Shown here one piece after another: positions 12,700 to 24,100 of a DNA stretch of 64,000 nt. The stretch comes from Poecilobothrus nobilitatus. Its lineage: Eukaryota; Arthropoda; Insecta; Diptera; Dolichopodidae. Both the position numbers and the translations under genes were made by a program. Under the pieces are notes generated by a model that saw only the letters and a program-made list of their open reading frames with translations, ran no database searches and was not told the DNA's origin. Where the stretch lies: the NCBI GenBank assembly GCA_947095535.1, contig OX352774.1, positions 264,465,843-264,529,842 on the forward strand, written 5' to 3'. Each line of letters starts with the position of its first letter. Position 1 is the stretch's first letter.

Positions 12700-13165
12700 T
12701 ACAGTGGAGCTATCTTTGGTTATATCATGCAAGTAAGGTGTTATATACTGCTGCACGTTGTAATCCACTGATGGCGCTGACTCTGTAGTAAAATAATAAT
12801 AATATTAATAAGAATACTAATGCCAATAATAGTAACCGCTACAGTGACAGTGGGGGTTGCCTTCAATAATTACCTCATGTAGTTACTATATACTACTACT
12901 ACATGTTGTAACTGTTGTGACGGCTTTAGTCACTGTTAGCAAAATAGTAATAATAATACGCGGATTCATTGTTTCCTTACAGTCCCACTCCCAATTCAAT
13001 GTTTCCTATCCTTTCCTATCCCTACTCCCTAGCCAATATGCTGCGTTCGCAGGTAAGGGTTTCATCCCATTATATTGACTAAAGAGGGAGGTGGGTTTAG
13101 TCAGTAAGAATCTGGCAGTACCAAGAGGAACATTCTTGGTGTCTTTGGAAGATTCCCACCTCCTT
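12700..13165 (+). repeat. Dispersed repeat C, copy 1
   Basis: From 12860 to about 13161 this matches copy 2 (57473-57780) in order and in wording. Shared blocks include CCTTCAATAATTACCTCATG, GTTGTAACTGTTGT, CATTGTTTCCTTACAGTCCC, TTTCATCCCATTATATTG, GGAGGTGGGTTTAGTCA and GTCTTTGGAAGATTCCCAC. Before it, 12702-12800 looks like a diverged tandem unit of the same motif set (CTACAGTG, TATACTGCTGCACGTTGTAA, GTAGTAAAATAATAATA). It is much richer in G and C than its flanks. The frames GKGFIPLY here and GKSFIPLYW in copy 2 may be a trace of a lost coding region, but I cannot assign a protein. Confidence 0.82.
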
Positions 13166-15190
13166 TAGGAAAAAAAAAAGTAAAAATAGTAAAATATTAC
13201 AAGAAATGCAAGTTCTATTCGATTTTTTAAAGAACTTTGTATAACCGTTTTAAATTCACTATTTCACAAATCTTTTTAGAATGATATAAAATGATAAGAT
13301 GTTGATGGTAAAGTTTTTGTTCTATACATTTTTTTTATTTATAGTTATACAACATAATATGTATAATGAAAAATCTACTTTAAATCATAAAGCCACAAAC
13401 TGTTAAGTGTTAACTGAACGTTTGATTTTCTATTAAATGGATTAATTTTTTTTTTTTTTCTTCTTGAAGTTTTCTAATTTTCTTTGGATTTTAAATGATT
13501 TTATAATAATATTATGTGGTTAAAACGATTCATAATAATATAAGCAATTTAAAAAAATTGCATGAGTAGTTCTAATAGAAAATTTTAAAAACGCCTTCAC
13601 TTAAATCTTTTTTTTTATTTTTCTTTTTTTATTAAAAGAAAACACTACTAAAGAATTTTCTAACAACTTTATTAAAATTAAAATTTTTTTTTTGTTTTTC
13701 TTTTTATATGAAGTAGAAAATTTTTATTTTGAAAACGGATTTTCATTCATTTTAAACCTAGATATTATATAATCGGAACTACAGATACCAGAATAGGTTA
13801 TTTTCTTAAGACTTTTTCCCACACAAAATGTTATAGTATATATAATATATAGTTAATGTGCTTAAAAAAATAAAACGTTTAATATATCATTATATATAAT
13901 AATTTATTTTATATGTTATGTATATAGAGTAAATTATGTATAAAACACGCATATGCTATCACAAACCACAATCATTATTATATTTTAAATATATTTAAAA
14001 ATATATAAAAGAAATTTCAGCATCATCATATTAATATAATGCTCTTTTTTTTTTTGTTGATTCACTATTCACTTTTTAAGTCCTTTTGCAGTTTGTATTA
14101 TTATTCTTAAAATAAGTTGCTATTGTTTAAAACGTTTTGAGTACCTACATTTTATTCAATAACACAAAAATGAATAAATTTAATATTTAATATAATCGAT
14201 ATAGGATATTTATATATATATATACTATAAAGAATATAACAAATATTTAATTCTTTATATTCAAAAGTTTTTCATGAATGGGATCATTTTTAATAAATAA
14301 TTTCCAATATTGATTGTCAAAGGATACATTTTTATTCGATAAAACAAAATACTAATTCTCGATAAAATAAAAATAATATTATTCACTTGTTGAACATACG
14401 AAATTTTTTTTTCTACTTAAAAGAATTATCGAGTGTTACAACACTATCGAATACAGTGTACACAACACATTTTCAACTGTCAAATGTCAGCTTTGTAAAA
14501 TTATATTTTTTAAAGTTAAAATCTAAAACAAGAAAAGAGTCGTTAAGAAGCGTTAAGAAAGCCTAATCAAAACGTAAATTAATATAATCACAAAAAATAT
14601 TTAGTTTACAAATGAAATGTGATTTCCAGCTCAATTTTAAGAGTTACCCAAAAAAGAATTTTAATTTAAAATTCTGAAATTTTTCTTAAATACAATTGAA
14701 AATATCCTATAGTTTTTCTCATAAACTTTAAACTATTATTTTGTTTAATTTTTATTATGGACTAACTTAAAACAACCATCACATTATATTTAAAAAAAAA
14801 AAAAAAGAAACTTTATACCAAAAACCCTATTTTGAATATACTAATAAATTATTCGTGACATGTACTCACGCCTTTTCCGCCATTATTAAATTATTTAAAA
14901 AAAGAAAAACAAAAACAAAAAAAAAATATATATAAAAAGAAAAGGAAAGAAAATCTATTTTTCTCATTCATATTTAGGATTTTTCGTTTTAATTTTTATT
15001 TTTGTTTGAAACACAAATGAATATATAAGTAAAACCTTAACTAATAAGTGTATAAAATACTTCACAAATTTTAAAATGGCTTTAATTTAAGACTTTTCTT
15101 ATTTTGTTTTTAAATTTTTTATTTTTTTTTTTTTTGAATTTCCTTTTCTTTATCCTTATGCAGATCCTTAATAGACATGCATAATTTACA
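13166..15190. other. AT-rich non-coding stretch
   Basis: No gene was seen. Around 14430-14500 there are two ATCGA-type words, an imperfect GTGTT/AACAC inverted pair and CAACTGTCAAATGTCAG. Such words occur near insect transcription starts, but there is no exon to support a promoter call. Confidence 0.5.
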
Positions 15191-15194
15191 GTTG

Positions 15195-15244
15195 TTATAT
15201 ATATAATATAATGTAATATATATATATATATATATATGTATATT
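15195..15244. repeat. TA dinucleotide microsatellite
   Basis: A tract of TA units with two interruptions; the uninterrupted core is about 20 bases. Confidence 0.9.
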
Positions 15245-16496
15245 ATAAATAAATGTACAATATATTTCAATTTATTTACTCACTGATAAAGAAAATTCCT
15301 TTTTATTCGTTAGTGAGTCAGAAACCACAATATCTTACGGAAAAATTTCATATTTTGTATCTAGAAGTAGTACCTATCTATGTAAGATACAATTAATTCA
15401 TATAAATTTCATGAATAATACTAAAATATATATATATATATACAAAGACGATGATATAAAAAAAATAATTTAATAAAATAATTTATAGATAGTCTCTATA
15501 TGCTGTTCCAAAATACAACATAACAAAAATGAAAAAGGACAATGAAAAATAATAATTTTACTTTACTAACATTTATTCTGAGAAAACCATCAATCCAAAA
15601 CGGAAACAATAAAAACTGGCTCAGACAATATTAATCACTATTTGGTTTTATCAAAGTATGTGTATCAGTGCTTTTTCAAAAATGGTTTTTTTTTTTATTT
15701 ACTAGCATGCTTCCTTATAGTCACAGTTTTATGTTTCGTTTTTTTATAGGGAAAAAAAGGAAGGGAGTCTTTTAACTATATTTGACTAACTAGCAATCAC
15801 CATTATTATCTATGACTCAATAATTTTTAATGTGATTAAAATAAGAAAAGAAAATATTCAGAGCCACTTAAGGTGGTTTTAGAAAATGGTAAGGATCTTT
15901 TTTATGGGAAAGTGTAAAAATAAAACCACCCCATTTACACTTTTCAGAGATAGTACATAAAATTTTTGCTACTAGTGCATTATATGCATTTTTCGATATG
16001 TGGTCATATATATATATATATATTATTTTTTTTCAAAAGGAAAATAGTTTTGCATTAAATAACAAAAAAACTGCAAGTCAGTTTTTAATTTAATTAAAAT
16101 TTTAATTATATTTTTATTTGAATTGTTCGAATAGTATACTTCGAATATACTTCAAAATTTTATTTTTTTTTTTAATGATTGACTATAACATGACGGTTTA
16201 AAAGGATATTTATGTAGAGTTGTATTAAAATTAATGACATTAAATTAGATTAAAAAATAGTTTGAAAAAATTTCTAATGTTAAATAATAACATTATATTA
16301 ATTATATTGAATTCGGAATAAATTATCAGTGTACAGCTTTTGTATTAATAGCTAGATAAAAATCTATGTTTTTAAAATTTGAAAGTCAGTTAAAAGAAAC
16401 TCTTGATTGTTTATTACATTATTCCTATCCTGAACTTTCATTTATCCTGACTAATTAATAGCTCGAATTTTCTTCTTTATCAGAGCTATTTTAATT
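15245..16496. other. AT-rich non-coding stretch
   Basis: There are short TA runs at 15426-15441 and 16007-16022. Near 15910-15945 a short inverted pair AAGTGTAAA/TTTACACTT is seen. There is no gene. Confidence 0.55.
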
Positions 16497-17330
16497 TTTC
16501 TATAGGTATATTTTAAATGTTGTTTATTTTATCATTTAGTGTCACCAGTCCGTCTGCCCGTCTGTCTGTTTACAAAACTTCTACACCGTTGAACATAAAG
16601 AAAACAAATTTTAACCATATGGTTAGGTCTCTTATAAAAACTTAATGTTGTAGAAGAACTTTTTCATGTACCACCATCCATTACGTAGTTACAGCCCCTT
16701 CAACTTAGAAAACCCTGTTTGTAAATGCGTATATGTACCTATCATGTTCTATTTAACATTTTTTTAATTTGAAAACGCCATTCGACACGATTTTCTTTTA
16801 CTTTTGTAAATCAATATCAAAATTATAAATTTTTTTTTTTTTAAGTATTTAAATTTACCGTTAGATATGTGAAAACCAAATTTTGGATTATTTTTCTACC
16901 TTCATAACTCAGGCACGCTTTTAGATAGGGAATTGAAATTTTGAAGTAAGAAATAACTTTTAGAATTAGTGTAAGCTTCCTCAGAAAATTTTTTGGGACT
17001 AGCTCCTGTTTATGAGATATTATGGCTCAAAAATGAAAATTTCCTATTTTTAGATATATGTACATGTACACATTTTTCTTCGGAAAGATATTAAAATTAA
17101 AGTTCCAGTAATATATTTTTACGTGTGTTAACGATTTATCTTAGTTATATTGCGTTTCAGACTTACAGTCCCCCAAAATTGAAAAATAGTCCTATTTTCA
17201 CATTCTTTCTTATATGAAATTTGCAAATGTGCAAATCACAATTATTCTAAACAGTTTGTATTATCTTTTAGAAATGTGCGGTTTTAGAAACCGTTGGTTT
17301 ACAATCTGCCTTTTTCATTTTATTTTGTGG
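16497..17330 (-). repeat. Dispersed repeat A, copy 2
   Basis: In reverse complement it shows the repeat A order. The CCGTCTGCCCGTCTGTCTG tract at about 16550-16568 is followed by TTTACAAAACTTCTACACC, then GTTAGATATGTGAAAACCAA at 16860 and AACAGTTTGTATTATCTTTT at 17250. It closes with the AAATGTGCGGTTTTAGAAAC block at 17272. Near-complete length of about 830 bases. Best matched by copies 5 and 6. Confidence 0.8.
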
Positions 17331-20090
17331 GCGTATTTCGTAGACCGTGAATACACGAAGCCGCTTTTCGTATCATAATAAATCAAACCATTTAATTTTT
17401 ATATAAATTAAGGAATTTATGAATTGTTTCCTTTTTGGTTTTGGAGGGTTTGATATTTTCACATTAATTAATATTGCAAAATAATGAAACAAAATTTCGA
17501 CGAAATAAAATACCTATACAATAATAAAAATTTTATATAAAACGTGACTATTTGCATAGTAATAAGCGTTAAATAAAAACAAAGCATCAATTTATACTCT
17601 TTAGATACTTTAATTTTTATGTTATTCTTATTTAAATATTAAATTATTTACCAATATGCTCCTTCAAAATGTTACTCAAAAATGAAAACATCTATGAAAT
17701 GTTATGTTAATGTTAATTTTTTTTTCTTTTGAAATAGAAAAAAGTTTGTATCTGATATAAGTGTGTATCATTTCAGACATTTCACTAAGATACACAGAGT
17801 TTATATTTGAGTGAATTAAATGTTCAGAAAGATTTTTTCATTTAAAATAATTAAATGAACAATTTTAAATAAATGCATACATTATTTATATTTTTTAACA
17901 TATTTTATATCTTTTAACACTTAACATAACATTAAATTTTCTTTTTTCAGTATACTTTTGAAATATTCATTTTTTCTTAAACAATTGACTGCTCCATATT
18001 TATTACGATAAACAATAACAAGTTGGTTAGAATTTGAATAGAATTACGATTCACTACAGGATAGAAGAGCACATCCTATATAGACTTTTGAATGTGAAAA
18101 GAAATAATGAGGTAATATTAGTAATAATAATTGCAAACAGTGTGTGCAAAAAAAAATATTTATTTTATTATATTATATTGTATTGTATTTTAAAATGATA
18201 CTAATTATTTTTGTAATCAATGTATCTTTTCATTTTTATTCTATATCCTGTTTCTAAAGTAAGCATGGAAAAAATGATTTAATTCAGAATTGTACGACCT
18301 ATGCAAAGTCAATCTAGTCTAAAAAATTAAACTTAACCAATAATATTAATTAGGATCAAACTCTAACTGAAAATTTGAAAATTCTTTAATTTAAGTTTTG
18401 AAGCTTAGTATTTTTCACAGAACAAAAATTATGCTTAAGATATTACTTGCAAGCTTAATCTGTAGCACGTATAAGACAGTCGGAAAATGAACAAATTATA
18501 TTATAAATTTTTATTAGGATATCCATTGGGACTTGAAGCATTTTATTGTACATAATAATATAAGAGATGAAGATTACTTATGTTTTATTTTTTTTTTTCC
18601 TTTCCACTCTATTAAGGACCATAGGGTATCCATTAAGTTATTTATTATACATATTTGACTGAGTTCAGTTTTTACCATAATTTAATTTCGCTAAGGATTT
18701 TATTACTTGACTGTTTTATGGTTGAGTTAATCCTAGCGGCAAATATGTTTTCTAATGTTTCTAATTCCTATGTTTATTTTTCATTTAGATAAGATATTCA
18801 AAAGTGGAAGAGCTTTTCTCACGGTAAAATTTTAAGCATAGACTTTACGAAAGCTAATAAATGTTGAAAAAATTTTGACTTTAAACATTTTTGCTTAATA
18901 TAAATTTTATCTTGGGAATCTACAAACAACTTAAATCCTTTTTAGAGAAATTAATATTAAAATAATCAAAATATTATCTGTGAGGATTATATTAATTTGT
19001 CAGTAACTGTACTTGCATTTTTCTTATACTGTTACATATTATGTATACAATAGAATATTAGGTGAGACATTTAAGGAGACTGAATGAAGAAACGAGATTT
19101 TTTTTTTTTATTTTTGTAGTCAGGATACAAACAAAATAAAAGACACGTCACATGAATGTAAATGAAAATGGATTGCACAATTTGCACTAAACTAAATTAT
19201 ATCGTTATTCACGGGAATTGTTTAATTTTTCTTTATTCTATATTTTGGTCTCTTGCAGAAATATTTTGTATTATAGAAATATATAGAAATAAACGATTGT
19301 AATTTTTCGGGTGAAGGCTTGAAAAGTGGGATAAACGAAATAAAAAAACAAAAAAAACAAAAGAAGAGAATGATGGTAAATTTATTTATTTTTTTTTTTT
19401 TTTTTGTTTTTTGTGTAGAAGTAATTCTATTTTCTATTGTATTTCCTTTAAGGATATCTTTATATCCTTGTTTTACTATATTTACGTTATTGTTGTTGTT
19501 TTAGTTTCTTTTCTTTTAGTTATATATGCAATCACTTAAAAAATAAATTTAAGAACATTTTTTTATATTACAAAGATAAAAAAAAAATCTTCAATTTTAT
19601 CGTTTTCCAAGACTCCCTTAAGGAGTCTTATAAAAGTCAACGATAATTTTTTTCTTTGTTAGTTTAGTTGTATGTTTTATACATATAAAATAAGTATAAG
19701 AAAATATAATAAATCGAATTCAATTTAATTGGATTGAAATATTTTTTATTTAATAAAATTAAAGTTGGATATAGGTTTTTCATTGCATATTATAATATAA
19801 TCGTTTTATCTTTTAATATTGCATATTTTTCTGACAAGATATCGTATTTATTTGTACAATAATTTTTCGATTTAATTTTGAATTGCTAAATATTCTGCAT
19901 CATTATAGAGTGTGAATCAATTTATTTATTTACTTATAATTTATTTTCCCTAGTGCTAAAAAACTGGGCAAAATTTGTGGTTTTTTTCCCCTAGTACATA
20001 TTTAGATCATCGATACAAATATTAAATAATAATTAAGAATATTAAGTATTTATGTTTTTTAGACAATATATTATATATTATTTAATATTT
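17331..20090. other. AT-rich non-coding stretch
   Basis: No gene was recognised. A perfect inverted repeat, AAGACTCC/GGAGTCTT with a 5-base spacer, lies at 19609-19629. Isolated in AT-rich DNA, it stands out for its GC content, but it is too short to name. Confidence 0.55.
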
Positions 20091-20095
20091 TGACT

Positions 20096-20162
20096 TGGCC
20101 GGGGTTTGAAACCGAAACCTTTCGTCTAAAAGACTGGCGACTTATGCACTGCACCATTATTC
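20096..20162 (-). pseudogene. tRNA-like sequence (tRNA pseudogene or head of another SINE)
   Basis: On the minus strand, TGGTGCAGTGCATAAG resembles a D-arm/A-box. It is followed by a possible anticodon arm around GTCTTTTAGAC and then by CGGTTTCAAACCCCGG, which resembles a T-arm/B-box. The spacing from A box to B box is in the tRNA range. The acceptor ends do not pair clearly, and the head differs from the SINE family at 2.2, 29.1, 34.3 and 40.5 kb. A working tRNA gene is unlikely. A second tRNA-derived SINE family is the main alternative. Confidence 0.5.
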
Positions 20163-20689
20163 AGATTAGTGTGTATTTAGAAAAAAATGCTCTAAAATCT
20201 TTGAAACAGCAAAATTAGAACAATAAAAATAAAAGAATTTTTTGTCGTATATTTTTTTAAGTTGATGGTTACTATTAATTCTATTATTAATGATAGTTTG
20301 ATCAGTTACTGGACCGAATTTTTTTTACTTAGGAACGAATTTTTCTTTCCTTAGTTTAATATTATATAGCCAGCCCAAATTACGTGTAGAGAAGAAAAAT
20401 CTTTTACCTATAGCAGCATTTTCAAAAATTTTTTTTTGTTTTTTTTTTGTAGTTGTTTTATATGTAACTTGACACAACAGGTTTCTGATTCATAAGGCAT
20501 GAAAATTTGAAAAATGAATAGATAAGGAAGTATTTATAGTCATTCTATTTATTTAGTGGATAAAGCGTTTTAATTGCAATGTCGTATTTTTTAATTAAAA
20601 AATCAATATATCTTCTAAAAATTAGATTTATTGTTTAAAAGAACGCCTAAAAATTTTGTTGAGCTTATCCATAATTTTTTTCATTATGC
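20163..20689. other. AT-rich non-coding stretch
   Basis: Nothing recognisable. It lies between the tRNA-like sequence and the LINE palm relic, and it could contain degraded 3' sequence of that LINE. Confidence 0.5.
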
Positions 20690-21190
20690 TATATTTTATT
20701 ACTAGATTCTACATTGGGAGATATTATGCTTGCTTTTGTTCTCTGTTGAAGAAGTACGCGCTTGTGAGTTTCCTGGATTAATTTTAATTTTCCATTTGTA
20801 TAAACATTGTTTGAGATAATTACACTCATTTTCCATATCTCTCAAGTTTCTGAATTCGTAGTAAATAACTCTGTCTCATCAGCAATATTCCATTCCATTC
20901 TCACGGTTGTTAGATTTTTGTATATCAAAATTGTAAATATTAAAATAAGAATATTGGACTTATTGCTGATCCTTGAGAAAGACCGGCGGTTTTAGCGGAT
21001 TTGATTATGTGAGGTGTTTTGCAAACATTTAGGAGACTTTGAATGTTTATTAAATATAGCGGAAAACTAACATTTTGTAAATAAACTCTAAATACCCTTT
21101 TTACATTAAGTACAAGCAGGCCTATAGAATTTAAGTTGGAAAATTTAGTTTTAATATGTTTAACTATTTTGCTAATTTAATTATTAATTG
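20690..21190 (-). pseudogene. LINE fragment: reverse-transcriptase palm of a jockey-type non-LTR retrotransposon
   Basis: The minus strand keeps the reverse-transcriptase order with frameshifts. First comes LLVLNVKKGI at about 21100-21140, the position of the family's LDVEKAFD (motif A). Next is SFPLYLINIQSLLNV and then the strongly conserved GLSQGSAISPIF (PQGS.LSP block). NIADETELF follows, in place of (Y)ADDT.LF, and then LYKWKIKINPGNS, which matches the W.IKINP.KS block. Motif A has lost its aspartate (D to N) and motif C reads ADE in place of ADD, so the enzyme is dead even before the stops and frameshifts are counted. The plus-strand frame at 20807-20995 is a shadow of this relic. Jockey-like is my best clade guess; CR1 or another LINE clade is possible. 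Confidence 0.8.
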
Positions 21191-24100
21191 CTGTAATTTA
21201 ATTATTAATAATGATATAGGAGAGAATCTTTAAAATATAGTAGCTTTAAACATTGAAGAAATATTATTAAATGGTTGTGACTTCTTAGAATGAAAGATTT
21301 TTTATTTTTTCTTTAAATTTAATTAAATTTTTGAATTTTATGCACTCATTAATTGTGATAATCAAACTTTCAATTAAATTTTATTGCTATGATTTTTAAT
21401 CTTTATTATTCATTAAAAAAAAATACATAATTCTACATCACTTTAAAACTCTTTTAATGTTAGTTAAAATTTTAATTTAATTTTCCATTTTCCATTTTAT
21501 TATTGTGCAATTCTTCAAAGCAATTATAACTGAAAGAAAAAACGATTTTTTTTTTTTTTTAAATTGAAACAATGAAAAATGATCTGTTTCGATTACGATT
21601 ATAAAACAATCGATTTAAATTTTTTTATTTTATACTTTTTCATATATAGAAGTACAAACTTATAATATAACAAAAAAAAAATTTGTTTATTTTTTAACTT
21701 TAATTGTTTTTTTTTCTCTTTCATTCATTCGTAAAACAATAGAACACAAAGAAAGATATCAATACTTTATTCACTCTCATACCAAGTTTCAATGTCGTTA
21801 AAACAATAGCGAAATGAAATGAGAAAGAAATCTCGAGTTTCCTATAAAATAACTGTGTCATAAAAATAACAATAATGGTTGTAATAACGGTAAAATTATA
21901 AGTCAATATTCAATTAATCAATTTTTAATAAATACATTATGGAAGTATGTAAATTAATGATAATTCAAATGCTGTAATGATTTTTTTAATAAAATTGCAT
22001 ATTTTGAGGCGAGTTATGTTAACATTTCCAAATTTTTGATTTTCATCTAATAAAACTTTTAATGTATATAAGTCGTGGTAATTGAATTGACAAACAAAGT
22101 AATGCCCAGTTGAAACAGAATTATTTTTTGCTGATCTTGTTTTTAAGTCTTATAATTAGGTTACAATAATAGTAGTAACAGTTTCATAAGTAGGTAAACT
22201 ACAAAAGGAAGGACTAATTTTTCTGCAATCGTAATTAATTTCAAAAGAAAAATTTTTAAAAACTTACAAACTATGACAAAAAAATTCTATAGTTAACCAC
22301 TGAAACAAACAAACTTAACTACTTTCTTTAGAGCGAGCAAATATTTATTAATATAACAGTAAAAAACGATATTAATCCTGGAGGACAAAAACCAAAGAAA
22401 AAAAAAAAGACACCATCATCTTACTGTCAAACCTCTTATATTATTTTTTTCTTTTGCATAAGGAAATGTCTTTGCAACTCCTTCATTCCAGTTAAATCCC
22501 TATTCGAAAATTTCACAAAAGTTCCACCGTTTTCTAATATAAATAAATTTTTGTGTTTCTTATTTTTCTTTTTCATTTTTTTAAGATTATGGATTTTATT
22601 ATTATTCTATGGAAGGTGAATTTTGTATGGGGTGGAAATTAAAATATATTATTTTAAAGTTTTATATTTCATCTCTTTTACCTTCCTCTTTAAAGTTCTT
22701 AACATAAAATTGAAAATAGAATTCTTATTAAAAATATCCTATATAGAATGGTGTAAAAGAAAAGGGAATTTCGCAAAACATTATAAGATTTTAGAAACTC
22801 TACAGAAATCATTCAAGAAAAACAAAACCTCAGATTTCAATGATAACAAAAAAAAAAACACATAAAAACAAAACAAAATATATTCAATGGACTTTAAAAA
22901 GTTTAGAGTATCTTATGCACATACAAAATAATATAAACATACATATAAACTCTTATAGTACATTACATTTATGTTATGTACAGTATTATACAAAACAGTT
23001 TTTATCAGTTTTATGACCTCAAAAACAAATAAAGTTTGATGGTCTAATGTTTATAATCCTACATTTTTAAGCCTCGTTCAAAGTGTTCTGTTGATAGAGG
23101 CTGTGTTTCTCTAAGCTTTTAAGAAGAAATACCTAATACTATTCCGGTTATTAGCAAAACATCTTATATTATGCTTTAAAATGGTTATATGTAGTCTCTT
23201 AGATGATGACTTAATATGTATGTAAGAAAAGAAGCGAAACCTTAATAAAAATCTCAAAAATTCAAAATAATTTTGAAAATATTAGGAAGTAACCTTTATT
23301 AATTGTAGAACTTTTAAAATTTTATAAATTGATTTTATACTCAAATTTAATTTGATTTGATTTCATCTCAGCACCTCAGACAAACATATAATTTAGTACT
23401 TAACGGTAACGCAAAATGCGATTCAAATGATAAAATGATAAAAGCGAAAAAATATTAATTACATTAATTAAAATATTAAAAATAAATTCGTAAGTTTTAT
23501 AAATATTTTGTCCAACATTGTATTCATTCCATAGCAGCAAAATTGGGAAGGAAACAAAAAAACTTATGATGAAGAATAATGTAAGGAAGTAAAGTCATTA
23601 TGTTTTGAAAGTTGAGTTGTTTCAACACTTAAATAACTAGTGAACCGTAATGAACTGAATGTTTTTATAACACAAAACTATAAAAAAAAAATGAAAAGTT
23701 AAGAATAAGAATGTGAACATATTTATTATTATTACGTATAAATATATATCTACACTTACACTTAAATATATAAGTATAAAGATTCATCTTTAAAAATGTC
23801 AAGACAAGAATCTAAGGAGTTTTCCTTCATTATTTTTTAACTTATTATTGCTATCCTTTTCCCTCAAATCTTATGTACATAAAGTATTTTGTGATTTCTT
23901 TACTTTATGTTATCTTCTTTCATTCTTTTTTTTTTTTTTTTTTTGTTTTGGTTGGTGTTCATTTAAGTTTTTCTCTTCTCTTTATATTCCGTTTTTATTT
24001 ATTTTGTTTTTTTCTTTTGTCAAAAATATAACATTAACATCTTTAGAATTTAACTTTGGTTAGTGTTTTACTGGTTCTTTGGATGTTTTTTTTTTTTTAT

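Noticed and set aside
12473..12768. Isoleucine/threonine-rich frames on both strands
   Set aside because: Direct translation of an AAT/AAC microsatellite.
19609..19629. Perfect 8-bp inverted repeat AAGACTCC/GGAGTCTT
   Set aside because: Too short to call a terminator, binding site or element; kept only as a remark.
20807..20995. Plus-strand frame of 62 codons
   Set aside because: It is the antisense shadow of the LINE reverse-transcriptase palm read on the minus strand.
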